64,000 bases of DNA. It comes from Bacillus timonensis (GTDB lineage Bacteria > Bacillota > Bacilli > Bacillales > Bacillaceae_L). This document shows, in pieces, positions 51,387 to 61,035 of the stretch; position 1 is the first letter of the stretch; every line of letters starts with the position of its first letter. The stretch is from assembly GCA_020171895.1 (NCBI GenBank), contig JAIVAN010000001.1, forward strand, positions 124,001-188,000, in the 5' to 3' direction. A program made the position numbers and the translations under genes. The notes beneath the pieces are model-generated. The model did not search any database, was not told the DNA's origin, and saw nothing but the letters and a program-made list of their open reading frames with translations.

Positions 51387-51899
51387 ATGGAAAAACGTGA
51401 TTTTGTAAATGTGGATGACGCAGCATTGGTGATGACGAATGTTTTTGACGCACCAATTGAAAAGGTATTTGCGATGTGGACGGAAGAACAACACCTTGGA
51501 AACTGGTGGAGTCCAAAAGGATTTTCGATCGAGATTTCAAAGTTAGAGTGTAAACCAGGTGGTGTTTTTCATTATAAACAGACTACCCCTGATGGATTTG
51601 CAATGTGGGGAAGGTTTGAATATCGTGAAGTCCGTCAGCCTAACAAACTAGTGTATATTAATTCATTTTCTGATGAAGAGGGAAATGTTGTTCGTGCCCC
51701 GTTTAGTTCGACTTTTCCTTTACAAATTGAAAATACACTAATTTTTACAGAAGAAGAAGGTGGAACGAAGCTTGTGATGTCAGGAGTTCCATTTCAAGCT
51801 ACAGATGAGGAACGAGAAGCCTTTAAAGGGATGCATGATGCGATAAGACAAGGGTTTGCTGGCACGTTTGAACAGCTTCAAGCTTATTTAAGCAAATGA
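51387..51899 (+). CDS. SRPBCC (AHSA1-like) domain protein
   Basis: 170 residues. AHSA1/START fold: VMTNVFDAPIEKVFAMWTEEQHLGNWWSPKGFSIEISKLECKPGGVFHY at about 12-60 and a C-terminal amphipathic helix AIRQGFAGTFEQLQAYL. Family members bind hydrophobic ligands; ligand unknown. ATG behind TTAGGAGGG, 37 nt after the HIT gene. Confidence 0.9.
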   Translation: MEKRDFVNVDDAALVMTNVFDAPIEKVFAMWTEEQHLGNWWSPKGFSIEISKLECKPGGVFHYKQTTPDGFAMWGRFEYREVRQPNKLVYINSFSDEEGNVVRAPFSSTFPLQIENTLIFTEEEGGTKLVMSGVPFQATDEEREAFKGMHDAIRQGFAGTFEQLQAYLSK

Positions 51900-52037
51900 G
51901 ATAAGTAAGTGATGGAGGTATCTTCTTTTGTAGAAGATGCCTTTTGTCTTATAGGTTATTTTTTTGCAAAGAGGATTTGATTCGAAGGGGACGAACTTAT
52001 GTAGTAAGTGATTTTTTAATAAGGGGAGGGACTATAG

Positions 52038-52523
52038 ATGATGGATGAAAATGTGCGTATTCGGGAAGAAATTTTACAAAGTGTGAACGGATTGTCTGAC
52101 GAACAGTTAAATGAGAAGCACAGTGATGATAGTTGGTCCATTGCACAAGTTCTAGACCATTTAGTGAAGATGGAGCGCATTGTGACAAAATTAATCTTGG
52201 CACAGGTGAAGAGTGAAGGACATGAAATTGTTGATGATAAGCCCATTCATTTAACGGTTGATCGAAGAAGAAAGGTGAAAGCACCTGATTATGTTTTGCC
52301 TTCGAATGATTTTGTGACGTTCGAGGAGATGAAGGTGAGGCTTACGAGTTCTCGCAAGGCTTTTGCGGATGTGGTGGCAACTTTAGATGAAGAGGTGCTG
52401 AATCAAAAGTCTTTTGCTCATCCAATATTCGGTTTGATGAGTGTAAGGCAATGGATTCCGTTTGTCGGCTTGCATGAGAAGCGCCATTTGGCACAGATTG
52501 AGGAAGTGAAGGCGGGGTTGTGA
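52038..52523 (+). CDS. DinB family protein
   Basis: 161 residues, DinB_2 four-helix fold. WSIAQVLDHLVKMERIVTKLI near 35-55 and VGLHEKRHLAQIEEVK at the C-terminus supply the metal-binding His residues. Second DinB-type protein in the window (first at 26634), from a different subgroup. ATG behind GGGGAGGG; a second ATG follows immediately. Confidence 0.87.
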   Translation: MMDENVRIREEILQSVNGLSDEQLNEKHSDDSWSIAQVLDHLVKMERIVTKLILAQVKSEGHEIVDDKPIHLTVDRRRKVKAPDYVLPSNDFVTFEEMKVRLTSSRKAFADVVATLDEEVLNQKSFAHPIFGLMSVRQWIPFVGLHEKRHLAQIEEVKAGL

Positions 52524-52657
52524 TGAGTTAACCTTTGATATAGCGGTTGCCGTAAAAATACATCTTTATCGCATGGAATAACGGTTGTTATCTTCACATG
52601 TAAATTTGGTAGATAATAAGATTATCAAATCATTGGTGAATATATAGGAGTGTTGTG

Positions 52658-53791
52658 ATGAAACCTTTAACGGATGAAGAGAAATATGAGAATCTATCAC
52701 CCAACTCTCAGGAGTTTAATGGGGTATTTTTTACGGCAGTCAAATCAACAGGAATCTATTGTTTACCAAGTTGTACAGCAAGGCGTCCGAAGAGAGAGAA
52801 TGTAGAGTTTTATGATTGTGCACTTGAGGCTGAAAAGAATGGGTATAGGGCTTGTAAAAGATGCCTTCCTAATTTATGTGGGGTGCCGTGGGTTGATCAT
52901 AAAGAATCTATTGAACTTGTTGTTCCGAAGAGTTTTCGTTTTAAGGAGTGTTTGGTGTATTTAGACCGTTCTACTAATGAGTGCTTACATCGTGTGAAAG
53001 GAGATGCTTTTTTAAAACTTCTTAAATTTGAAGATGTTCTTGTTCTTATCAAAATTGAGAGTGCTGGACAAAAGCTACATGTAACCTTTTTAAATGAGGT
53101 TCCAACGAAATGGGTACGGGCACAGGTCGCCAAATATGTTTGGGATCTGTTTGATTTAGGGACAAATCTATCAAAGTTTTATGAAGTGGCAAAACGAGAT
53201 CCTATACTTCATGGGTTAGTGGAGAGATATAAGGGATTGCGAATTGTGAAAATCATGGATGTGTTTGAAGGGTTTTGTTGGGCGATTTTAGGACAACAAA
53301 TCAACTTACCATTTGCATACACGTTAAAAAGGAGATTTGTAGAAGCATACGGAGAAAAAATGGTTTACGAGGATGAGCGATACTATCTTTTTCCATCACC
53401 AGAGATTATCTCAACAATAGAAGTAGAGGATTTAAAAAAGCTCCAAATTTCAACGAGAAAGGCGGAGTATATCATTGGTGTGGCAAAAGCATTTCAGGAA
53501 GGAACGTTGAAGAAAACGGATATTACTTTTGAAAAGGATTATGAAGCGTTAAAAAGTCAATTTGTCGCACTACGTGGGATCGGAAACTGGACGGCTGATT
53601 ATGTCATCATGAAGTGTTCTTCGATAAACCAGGCGTTTCCAATTGCCGATGTTGGCATTCATAATGCGTTGAAGGGTATTTTAAGTTTGGAGAAAAAGCC
53701 GACAGTGACAGAAATAGAGAAATTAGCTGAAAATTGGCGTGGCTGGGAAGCGTATGTGACCTTTTATTTGTGGAGGTGGTTGTATGACTAA
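52658..53791 (+). CDS. Ada-type zinc domain fused to AlkA-type DNA-3-methyladenine glycosylase
   Basis: 377 residues from the ATG at 52658 (AGGAGTG upstream). N-terminal Ada zinc-binding domain at about 8-70: FFTAVKSTGIYCLPSCTARRPKRENVEFYD ... GYRACKRCLPN, four Cys, one of which is the methyl acceptor in Ada. Then an AlkA N-domain (about 90-175) and an HhH-GPD glycosylase domain (about 180-375) with LRGIGNWTADYVIMK and the catalytic Asp in FPIADVGIHNAL. The AraC-type helix-turn-helix that normally joins these two parts is absent. It overlaps the methyltransferase gene by 8 nt. Confidence 0.9.
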   Translation: MKPLTDEEKYENLSPNSQEFNGVFFTAVKSTGIYCLPSCTARRPKRENVEFYDCALEAEKNGYRACKRCLPNLCGVPWVDHKESIELVVPKSFRFKECLVYLDRSTNECLHRVKGDAFLKLLKFEDVLVLIKIESAGQKLHVTFLNEVPTKWVRAQVAKYVWDLFDLGTNLSKFYEVAKRDPILHGLVERYKGLRIVKIMDVFEGFCWAILGQQINLPFAYTLKRRFVEAYGEKMVYEDERYYLFPSPEIISTIEVEDLKKLQISTRKAEYIIGVAKAFQEGTLKKTDITFEKDYEALKSQFVALRGIGNWTADYVIMKCSSINQAFPIADVGIHNALKGILSLEKKPTVTEIEKLAENWRGWEAYVTFYLWRWLYD

Positions 53792-54269
53792 GGTGTACTG
53801 TGGGCATTTTGAGTCACCGATAGGCATCATCGAAATCATCACTTCCGAGAATGCCGTTTTGTCAGCAATGTTTGTAGAGACAGGGGTAAATAACAGGTCG
53901 AATCAATCTGATTTGCTAACAGAAGCAATCGGACAATTTGAAGAGTATTTTAGCGGAGTAAGGAAAGAATTTGATGTGCCTTATATGATGAAAGGGACTG
54001 ATTTTCAACAAGAAGTGTGGGAGGCATTATCACGTATTCCTTATGGTGATACAATGACGTATAAAGAATTAGCCTCTGAGGTTGGAAATGAAAAAGCAGT
54101 AAGAGCGGTCGGTCATGCAAATGGTAGAAATGTGCTGAGTATAATGGTACCTTGTCATAGAGTCATAGGATCCAATAAACATTTGACAGGTTATGCTGGG
54201 GGGCTTCATCGGAAGCAGTGGTTAATCGAGTTCGAAGCACGTTTCAAGAAATGTTCTTCAATTCTTTAA
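53784..54269 (+). CDS. O6-methylguanine-DNA methyltransferase
   Basis: 161 residues. Active site PCHRVIG with the acceptor Cys near 130, preceded by the HTH-like IPYGDTMTYKELASEVGNEKAVRAVGHANGRN. Transfers the alkyl group from O6-methylguanine to itself. Its start lies 8 nt inside the Ada-AlkA gene, so both alkylation repair functions are translated together. Equivalent to ogt/adaB. Confidence 0.95.
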   Translation: MTKVYCGHFESPIGIIEIITSENAVLSAMFVETGVNNRSNQSDLLTEAIGQFEEYFSGVRKEFDVPYMMKGTDFQQEVWEALSRIPYGDTMTYKELASEVGNEKAVRAVGHANGRNVLSIMVPCHRVIGSNKHLTGYAGGLHRKQWLIEFEARFKKCSSIL

Positions 54270-54333
54270 ATTAATAGAGGATTTTTCACACATTTATCGA
54301 AACTATACTAAAACGTGTGAAGGGATGAATGTC

Positions 54334-54621
54334 ATGTTGATTCGAAGCTCTGTTGATATTGAGAATTTCTTGAAGGACTTTAACCGTTTTGCTAGCTATG
54401 ATTCTACAAAAGAGAAACATTATTTTGTATTCAGTGATAAAAGACGTGGAGGGCAGTTAACCTTGATGCTAAAAGGGGTAAACTGGACTGTTCACGGAAT
54501 GGGTGAAGGTTATTGTGATATTGATGAGACGACACTTTCAGCAGAAGAGTGCGCAAAGTTTGTTTGGTTTCATCGAAAAGCCATCAATCAAAGTTTAAAA
54601 GAATGTTTAGTAGAGTGTTAA
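54334..54621 (+). CDS. Small soluble protein, unknown function
   Basis: 95 residues from the ATG at 54334 (GAAGGGATG upstream); the ATG at 54325 overlaps that site. Mixed alpha/beta, with HYFVFSDKRRGGQLTLMLKGVNWTVHGMGEGYCD in the middle. It lies 64 nt after the methyltransferase gene. No family recognised. Confidence 0.6.
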   Translation: MLIRSSVDIENFLKDFNRFASYDSTKEKHYFVFSDKRRGGQLTLMLKGVNWTVHGMGEGYCDIDETTLSAEECAKFVWFHRKAINQSLKECLVEC

Positions 54622-54650
54622 AAAAAAGGACCAACATTTGTTGGTCCGCG
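54620..54650 (-). terminator. Terminator of the XRE operon
   Basis: Stem GGACCAAC / GTTGGTCC, 4-nt loop, followed on the minus strand by T8. Confidence 0.88.
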
Positions 54651-54655
54651 AGTTC

Positions 54656-54958
54656 TTAATTGAGTAAGTTCATCTTTTTCCTCATATAAAATAGGACGAA
54701 TGTGTTAATAATTATTCCAATTCCCCATACGATCGAATAGATGATGACTCCGATTACTTGACTGATTCCATCAATGGACATGCTAAACCATATAGCAGAT
54801 GCCACACCGTATAGAGCGGCGCTACTAACAAATCCAAACATCCAACTTTGGAACAGTTTGTTCGTCCGATTCATTAAAAGAATTATAATAAGTGTAGAAA
54901 GGATGGCAGCTACTGACATCATTCCAAAAAAAATCATGCCTTCTTGTACATTTGACAT
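54656..54958 (-). CDS. Small membrane protein in XRE operon, unknown function
   Basis: 100 residues with three hydrophobic segments. It lies 11 nt after the XRE-type gene and ends at the operon terminator. ATG behind GTAGGGGG. No family recognised. Confidence 0.65.
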   Translation of the reverse strand: MSNVQEGMIFFGMMSVAAILSTLIIILLMNRTNKLFQSWMFGFVSSAALYGVASAIWFSMSIDGISQVIGVIIYSIVWGIGIIINTFVLFYMRKKMNLLN

Positions 54959-54969
54959 CGTTTTACCCC

Positions 54970-55428
54970 CTACATTTTCATTTTAGCTAGTTCTTGTAAT
55001 CGTTCTAATGCGTCTGATTTTTCAAATGTGCTAAACCAGCGATAGTCTTGATCATCGATGATGCGATAATGGTTACTAAGGATGTTTTGTTGCAGTCTGT
55101 ATCTTCCTTGTGTTTGTGTCTCTCTCCACCAAACTTTACCACCCATTGTTTTTTCTTTCGGTCGTTCAAGTCCATCGTGTGCAATCGTTTCAATTATTTC
55201 AAGTGGGTCTTCACCTAAGCTTGCTTGAAGAATTTCACTATCTCGAAAAAGGGCACACGCAGTCACTGCAGTTGACCAGCCAGCTGTCATTCTCCCTTTT
55301 TCGATTTGGACAAGCGTTTTTTTAGAAAGTCCTAGCACTTCGGCCATTCGATCCTGTGTGTAGCCTTTTTCTGTTCGAATAAGTTTGATTTTTTGTGAAA
55401 TCAGGTCGATGATTTCTTCTTTTGTCAT
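54970..55428 (-). CDS. XRE family regulator with C-terminal extension
   Basis: 152 residues. Helix-turn-helix at about 12-65: KIKLIRTEKGYTQDRMAEVLGLSKKTLVQIEKGRMTAGWSTAVTACALF. The C-terminal half (about 90-150) contains KVWWRETQTQGRYRLQQNILSNHYRIIDDQDYRWFSTFEKSDALERL, a small beta-rich domain I do not recognise. Middle gene of a three-gene operon with a membrane protein on each side. Confidence 0.85.
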   Translation of the reverse strand: MTKEEIIDLISQKIKLIRTEKGYTQDRMAEVLGLSKKTLVQIEKGRMTAGWSTAVTACALFRDSEILQASLGEDPLEIIETIAHDGLERPKEKTMGGKVWWRETQTQGRYRLQQNILSNHYRIIDDQDYRWFSTFEKSDALERLQELAKMKM

Positions 55429-55441
55429 ATGGGCAGGCTCC

Positions 55442-56134
55442 TTAATTATGTTTGATGTATTTCTTTATGTCCTCTTTTTGTTTAATGTTGTTAAGCTCAG
55501 TAGCTGGAATGTTGATAAAGTTCATGTGCTTTGAATCATCAAGTACTTCAAAATAAATGGTTACTTCCACGTTTTGAATGTCTTTTTCTTGTAAGAGTGA
55601 AACAAGACGATATGTTTTTTCAATGGTTTCTGCTTCTGTCTTCTCTGACCATTCTTTCGTAAGGTGAACAGCGATAAAAAACCGCGATTCTATTTCAGTG
55701 AAGTGTGGAATGTCCTTTTCAATCTGTAAATCTTGACCAATCCCATATACGCCATCTATTGCTATAAATTCTGGGTTTGGAAAGAGTTGATTTAAAGTAG
55801 GACTTACTTCGTCTGACAGCTGCTTTTTCCAAACAGCTTCAGGGTAGTAGTCATAAAGTGTTTGGCTACTGTAGGATTCCCCAGAAAAGGTTAACCCTTT
55901 GTATTCACCATCCAATACGGTAAATCTTGCACCGTATTTTCCATCTTTAAAATTGTAGTATCGATCCGATATTTCCACTTGAATATCGTATTTTTCCTCA
56001 ACTTGGGCATGAAGTTTTTTCGCTGTAAAGTACTTGCCCCATGGAGTCCCAAAAAAACTTGTGTACACAAAGCCTGCCGATAAAATAAGGCCAATTCCTG
56101 TAATAATCAGCGATATTTTTAACCAATTTGCCAT
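55442..56134 (-). CDS. Membrane-anchored protein in XRE operon, unknown function
   Basis: 230 residues from the ATG at 56134 (AAGGAG 9 nt upstream; the ATG at 56143 abuts it). N-terminal membrane helix (about 6-27), then an extracytoplasmic alpha/beta domain with YDIQVEISDRYYNFKDGKYGARFTVLDGEYKGLTF. First gene of the operon, 13 nt before the XRE gene. It could be an input or target of that regulator. Confidence 0.7.
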   Translation of the reverse strand: MANWLKISLIITGIGLILSAGFVYTSFFGTPWGKYFTAKKLHAQVEEKYDIQVEISDRYYNFKDGKYGARFTVLDGEYKGLTFSGESYSSQTLYDYYPEAVWKKQLSDEVSPTLNQLFPNPEFIAIDGVYGIGQDLQIEKDIPHFTEIESRFFIAVHLTKEWSEKTEAETIEKTYRLVSLLQEKDIQNVEVTIYFEVLDDSKHMNFINIPATELNNIKQKEDIKKYIKHN

Positions 56135-56312
56135 CGAATCCATCTCCTTTTTACATCTTTAGTGTAATTATACACTTTTTGTGTTAGAAAGAAAGTATTA
56201 TTTCCCTGTATAAGAAAAAAATGGGAAAAAAGTCACGTGTAACATTTTTCATTCGTGATGCTCTTTTGTATGTTAGTATTTTAGTAATGAAATAATAGGT
56301 AAGGGTGATCTC

Positions 56313-58445
56313 ATGCTAGAACAAGCACAACAGATTTTAAAATCTTATTATGGCTATTCTTCCTTTCGAAGAGGTCAGGTTGATATTATAAATAGTATTT
56401 TGTCTGGTTCAGATACGTTGGCCATTATGCCTACAGGTGGGGGAAAATCAATTTGTTACCAAGTACCTGCCATGGTTTTAGAAGGGGTAACCATTGTTAT
56501 TTCTCCACTGATTTCCTTAATGAAGGATCAAGTGGATGCTTTAGAAGGGGTAGGCATTCCAGCGACTTTTTTGAATAGCAGTATTTCAGCGTCTGAGCTT
56601 GATGAACGGGTAGTGGCTGCAAGAGAAGGTGAGTACAAGCTTATTTATGTTGCACCTGAGCGTCTTGAAGCGCCTAGTTTTCGTTCTTTGCTTCGTTCAC
56701 TCTCAGTCTCCATGGTTGCGGTTGATGAAGCGCACTGTATTTCACAGTGGGGACATGATTTTAGACCAAGCTATCGTAACATTCGGACGATGATACGTGA
56801 GCTTCCTGTTAAGCCAATTACGGTTGCTTTAACAGCAACGGCTACACCAGAGGTTTCGCAAGATATTTGTGAGTTATTAGGAATACAAGAGGAGAATACG
56901 TTTGTTACGGGTTTTGCCCGTGAAAATTTAACTTTTTCAATCGTGAAAGGTGAAAATAAACGTGATTTTATTGGTACATTTCTAAAGGAAAACCGAAGCC
57001 AGTCAGGGATTATTTACGCAGCAACTCGAAAAGAAGTAAATGAGCTGCATACGTTTTTAAAACGAGCGGGCTTTGCGGTTGGAAAATATCATGCAGGGAT
57101 GAGTGAGGAAGAAAGAAATGAGGCGCAGGATGATTTTCTTTTTGATAGAACAACCGTTATTGTCGCGACAAATGCGTTTGGAATGGGGATAGATAAATCG
57201 AATGTTAGGTATGTCATTCATCATAACTTGCCTAAAAATATGGAGGCTTACTATCAGGAAGCAGGTCGTGCGGGCCGTGATGGTGAAGCGAGTGATTGTT
57301 ATGTCTTGTTTGCACCTCAGGACATTCAGCTTCAAAAGTTTTTGATTGAACAAACGACTTTGGATGAAGAGAAAAAATTGTTTGAATATAAAAAGCTCCA
57401 GCAAATGATTGATTATTGTCATACCGAAAAATGTTTGCAACGCTATATCCTAGAGTATTTTGGGGTTGAAGAAGATCAGTTAGAGGATTGCGGGCGTTGC
57501 ATGAATTGCAAGGACCAGCGTGAACGTGTCGATATTACGACAGAGGCGATGATGATTTTTTCATGTATAAAGCGAATGAATGAACGATTTGGAAAGACGA
57601 TTGTTGCTCAAGTGTTAAAGGGAAGTAAAAATAAGCGTATCCAACAATTTGGCTTTCAAAAGCTTTCCACATATGGACTAATGAAACAGCGTTCTGAAAA
57701 AGACATCGTGAGTTTAATTGATTTTATGGCAGCGGAAGGATATGTGGGGTTAACGAATGGGCAATATCCAGTGTTGTATCTAGATCAAAAGGCGTTGCCG
57801 GTTATTAAAGGTGAAGTGAAGGTATACAGAAAAGAGCAAGTGAAGACGAGGAAAATTGTGAAGGACGATGGGCTGTTTGAACTTTTAAGGGAAGTACGAC
57901 GAGATATCGCTTCAAGAGAAAGCATTCCGCCGTATCTTGTTTTTTCAGATAGTACATTGCGCGAGATGAGTGAAGTGCGACCAACTGATGCGAATGCGAT
58001 GCTTGAAATAAAAGGGGTAGCGGGCACGAAGTTAAAGCGTTTTGGAGAAGATTTTATGGCAGCTATAAGAGTGTATATAGAAGAAAATGGTGTAGAGCCT
58101 CAAAAAGTGGTAAAAGAAGAAGTGATAGCTGAACTACCTGAATCTGATGAGCCTAGCCATCTTATCTCGTTTCGTCTCTTTTCAGAAGGAGAAGAGCTTT
58201 CTACCATCGCTAAAAAGCGTGGAATGAGCGTTCAAACGATACAAAATCATTTAATTCGTTGTATCTCTGAAGGAGAATCCGTTGATTGGGAGAGAATTTT
58301 ACCGTCGAGGTTTGAAGCGTTAATTTTTGAAAAGATTGATGAAATGGGTGCCGAAAAGCTGAAGCCTTTAAAGGAAGCTCTTCCAGATGAAGTGAATTAT
58401 TTTGCGATTAAGGCTGCGATTTGTAAGAAACAATTACTTCAATAA
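56313..58445 (+). CDS. recQ: ATP-dependent DNA helicase RecQ
   Basis: 710 residues. Superfamily 2 motifs: MPTGGGKSICYQ at about 39-50, DEAHCISQWGHDFRPSY near 140-156, TATATP, and QEAGRAGRDGEASDC. Zinc site CLQRYILEYFG...CGRCMNC. HRDC domain at about 525-600 (LFELLREVRRDIASRESIPPYLVFSD). The C-terminal 110 residues form the helix-turn-helix RpnA-like extension (ISFRLFSEGEELSTIAKKRGMSVQTIQNHL). It unwinds DNA in recombination and repair. Monocistronic. Confidence 0.96.
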   Translation: MLEQAQQILKSYYGYSSFRRGQVDIINSILSGSDTLAIMPTGGGKSICYQVPAMVLEGVTIVISPLISLMKDQVDALEGVGIPATFLNSSISASELDERVVAAREGEYKLIYVAPERLEAPSFRSLLRSLSVSMVAVDEAHCISQWGHDFRPSYRNIRTMIRELPVKPITVALTATATPEVSQDICELLGIQEENTFVTGFARENLTFSIVKGENKRDFIGTFLKENRSQSGIIYAATRKEVNELHTFLKRAGFAVGKYHAGMSEEERNEAQDDFLFDRTTVIVATNAFGMGIDKSNVRYVIHHNLPKNMEAYYQEAGRAGRDGEASDCYVLFAPQDIQLQKFLIEQTTLDEEKKLFEYKKLQQMIDYCHTEKCLQRYILEYFGVEEDQLEDCGRCMNCKDQRERVDITTEAMMIFSCIKRMNERFGKTIVAQVLKGSKNKRIQQFGFQKLSTYGLMKQRSEKDIVSLIDFMAAEGYVGLTNGQYPVLYLDQKALPVIKGEVKVYRKEQVKTRKIVKDDGLFELLREVRRDIASRESIPPYLVFSDSTLREMSEVRPTDANAMLEIKGVAGTKLKRFGEDFMAAIRVYIEENGVEPQKVVKEEVIAELPESDEPSHLISFRLFSEGEELSTIAKKRGMSVQTIQNHLIRCISEGESVDWERILPSRFEALIFEKIDEMGAEKLKPLKEALPDEVNYFAIKAAICKKQLLQ

Positions 58446-58449
58446 AAGT

Positions 58450-58481
58450 AGCTAGGGAAAGTTTCAATCCCTAGCTTTTTG
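58450..58481. terminator. Convergent terminator
   Basis: Stem AGCTAGGGA / TCCCTAGCT, 9-nt loop, T5 on the plus strand. Confidence 0.87.
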
Positions 58482-60351
58482 GTTTATTAAACGTTAGTCT
58501 CTTTTTAAAATTCTTCTCAACCTCTTCAGGTGGAAAAGCTTTGCTAAAGTAGAAGCCTTGTCCTTCGTCACAGCCGACTGAGCGTAAATATTCAAATTGT
58601 TCTTTTGTTTCGATACCCTCTGCAACGACAGTTAATTTTAACGTATGGGCAATTTTAATAATGGCTTTCACAATGGCTTGGTCCTCGTTATTTTCGAGCA
58701 GATCTTTTACAAATAACCGATCTATCTTTAAAAAATCGAGGGGAAGTCTCTTTAAGTAACTTAACGAAGAATAACCTATCCCAAAGTCATCCAAAACCAC
58801 TTTCACACCTAATTTCTTTATTTCAGTTAACTTTAATAGCGCAGTATCCCAAAATTTAATCGGAATGTTTTCGGTTATTTCAATCCCAACTAATTCTCCA
58901 TTTATCTCATTTTCTTTTATGGCGTCTTTTAACGTAGATAAAATATTTTCTTGTAAAAGGCTGCTTGGTGAGATGTTAATACAGATCACAATGTGTTCAA
59001 AGCCTTTCTTCATCCACTTCCTCTTTTGACTGCAGGCAGTTTTGATAACATATTGACAAATATCCTTCATAATTTCTGTTTCTTCTGCAATTGGAATGAA
59101 TTCTACAGGTGAGATTTCTCCTAATTCATCATCATACCATCGCAATAACGCTTCAACACCGATTACTTCTTCTGTCTGCATATTTACTTTCGGTTGGTAG
59201 AAGAGTTTAAGATGTTCATTTTTAATCGCGTTTCTAAGTTTATTTTCAATAATTAAGCTTCTGTTCTTTAGGATGGGCTGGCTCTCTGTATGTATTGTAT
59301 ACGTGTTTTTGCCTTGTGATTTCGCTCTCTGCATAGCTTGGTTACTTTTTTTCATCGCTTCTTCAAGTGCGACGATTTTGTTGATGTAATAGATTCCAAT
59401 ACTGAAGGTGGTAAAGACCTCGAAATCTTCTATATGATAGGGCCTCTTACTAAATGCTAAAAGCTCCCTTGAGATGCTTTTGATTTCTTCTTCCGTACTA
59501 TTCATGATGACTGCAATAAATTCATCTCCACCGATTCGAGCAAGAAAGTTTGAACCTAGTTTTTTTCGAAGACGCTCTGAGATGTGTTTTATCATAATGT
59601 CACCAGCTTTGTGACCTAATGTGTCATTTATGTGTTTTAAACGATCGACATCAATAAATAACATCGCATGTGTAAAACCGTCGTTTGGCTGCTGGAGAGA
59701 TTGGAAATATTGATCGAGTGCCCAGGAGTTTGGTAAGCCTGTTTTATAATCCTCAAAAGCCATTCTTTTTATTTTTTCTTCATTTACGATCCGGTGGGTA
59801 TTGTCCTTAATTAATACTTGTACAGCTGGTTGATTATTGAAGGTTGTTAAAATACTAACACTTTCAAGGTAAATATGATGACCGTTAATGTTATACCGTC
59901 CAGTATATGGCGGAGTGGTTCCATGCTCTTTGACCAGCTTATGTCGAATCATTAAATTCTCTCGTTGATCTACAGGAACAAATTCCCAAAGGTTTTTTCC
60001 GATAAATTCTGATTCACTTTTACCACCAAGTAACTTTACACCGCTCTTGTTAATTGAAACGACCTTTCCATCTATATGTATAAAACTCGCTTCATGCAGA
60101 TGGTCTAACAGGTTTCGATGCTTTTTTTCACTATCTTGTAGCTGGCTAAAATAGTATTTCACCAACTTATATATGATGACCGTATTAATGAACACGAAGA
60201 TCCAACCTTTCGTGATGGAAATCCATGTATACGTTGATAATTTCAGTGTATCTAGTATTAAGTCAGTGGATATGATCCAAATGACGCTAATAAGTAAGTA
60301 AATGATTGCTATGCGAAAGCCAATCGTTCGATTTTTTAGTGATTTTATCAA
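58471..60351 (-). CDS. Membrane PAS-GGDEF-EAL protein
   Basis: 626 residues. Two membrane helices (about 12-35 and 44-65), PAS at about 75-190, GGDEF domain at about 195-350 with intact GGDEF at 274-278 (ARIGGDEFIAV), and EAL at about 375-615 (GVEALLRW, ENIPIKFW, DDFGIGYSSLSYLKRL, GIETKEQFEYLR). Both domains look complete, so it may make or break c-di-GMP. TTG start with GAGGTG upstream. Complements the phosphodiesterase-like protein at 37428. Confidence 0.93.
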   Translation of the reverse strand: MIKSLKNRTIGFRIAIIYLLISVIWIISTDLILDTLKLSTYTWISITKGWIFVFINTVIIYKLVKYYFSQLQDSEKKHRNLLDHLHEASFIHIDGKVVSINKSGVKLLGGKSESEFIGKNLWEFVPVDQRENLMIRHKLVKEHGTTPPYTGRYNINGHHIYLESVSILTTFNNQPAVQVLIKDNTHRIVNEEKIKRMAFEDYKTGLPNSWALDQYFQSLQQPNDGFTHAMLFIDVDRLKHINDTLGHKAGDIMIKHISERLRKKLGSNFLARIGGDEFIAVIMNSTEEEIKSISRELLAFSKRPYHIEDFEVFTTFSIGIYYINKIVALEEAMKKSNQAMQRAKSQGKNTYTIHTESQPILKNRSLIIENKLRNAIKNEHLKLFYQPKVNMQTEEVIGVEALLRWYDDELGEISPVEFIPIAEETEIMKDICQYVIKTACSQKRKWMKKGFEHIVICINISPSSLLQENILSTLKDAIKENEINGELVGIEITENIPIKFWDTALLKLTEIKKLGVKVVLDDFGIGYSSLSYLKRLPLDFLKIDRLFVKDLLENNEDQAIVKAIIKIAHTLKLTVVAEGIETKEQFEYLRSVGCDEGQGFYFSKAFPPEEVEKNFKKRLTFNKPKS

Positions 60352-60538
60352 AGGCCTTCACCTCAATTTACAGCATTTTGTCTTTCCCTCTTTTTAACAT
60401 ACCTATCTTCTCAAGAAGCTATTCTTCCTAAGTGTCTAAGATTTATCGGAGGTGTCGATACTGGTAATAGTTGTTCGGAATAGGACAAATCGTTACGAAA
60501 TATAGTGGATAAAGGGTTTGGAATGAGTGGTGATAGGT

Positions 60539-61024
60539 ATGGAGGAAAGAAAGTGGAGTAAGCTAACTTTTGTATCATTATTATCGAGTTTATTTATCGT
60601 AACTTTGTTCGTGACTACGTCGTTTATGCATGCATTTCATTTTTACCCGAATGGATATTCCATGGAAATAGCCGAGGAGAAGTTAGTTGTTAATCAAATA
60701 GGCCCTCTTGGTATGCTTGCAAAAACATATATCCTGCAGATAGATGATGATAATCGAAGAAATATTCAAGAGATTCAATATCGAGTTTATCGAATAAAGA
60801 CGGCTTGGGAAAATAATATGTTTTTTTTGTCGTTATTAATGTCTTTTCCTTTATTAGGGATAATTGGTCAATTTTTTTCAAGGTTTTCACAATATGGTCG
60901 GCTGTTAAGTAAAAAGTATGTAAAAGTGTATGTGGGGTGTTTTGTTGCGTTACTTGCAGTTAACTTTGTAACGTATCCAAAATTAATAGAGGATCTTCCT
61001 TTGATGATTGAACACCTTCAGTAA
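60539..61024 (+). CDS. Membrane protein, unknown function
   Basis: 161 residues from the ATG at 60539. Three hydrophobic segments (about 10-30, 92-112, 134-152). A polar extracytoplasmic region (about 35-90) contains NGYSMEIAEEKLVVNQIGPLGMLAKTYIL. Ribosome binding site GTGGTGATAGG is weak. Ends at a strong terminator. No family recognised. Confidence 0.65.
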   Translation: MEERKWSKLTFVSLLSSLFIVTLFVTTSFMHAFHFYPNGYSMEIAEEKLVVNQIGPLGMLAKTYILQIDDDNRRNIQEIQYRVYRIKTAWENNMFFLSLLMSFPLLGIIGQFFSRFSQYGRLLSKKYVKVYVGCFVALLAVNFVTYPKLIEDLPLMIEHLQ

Positions 61025-61035
61025 TGGCGCAAAAA

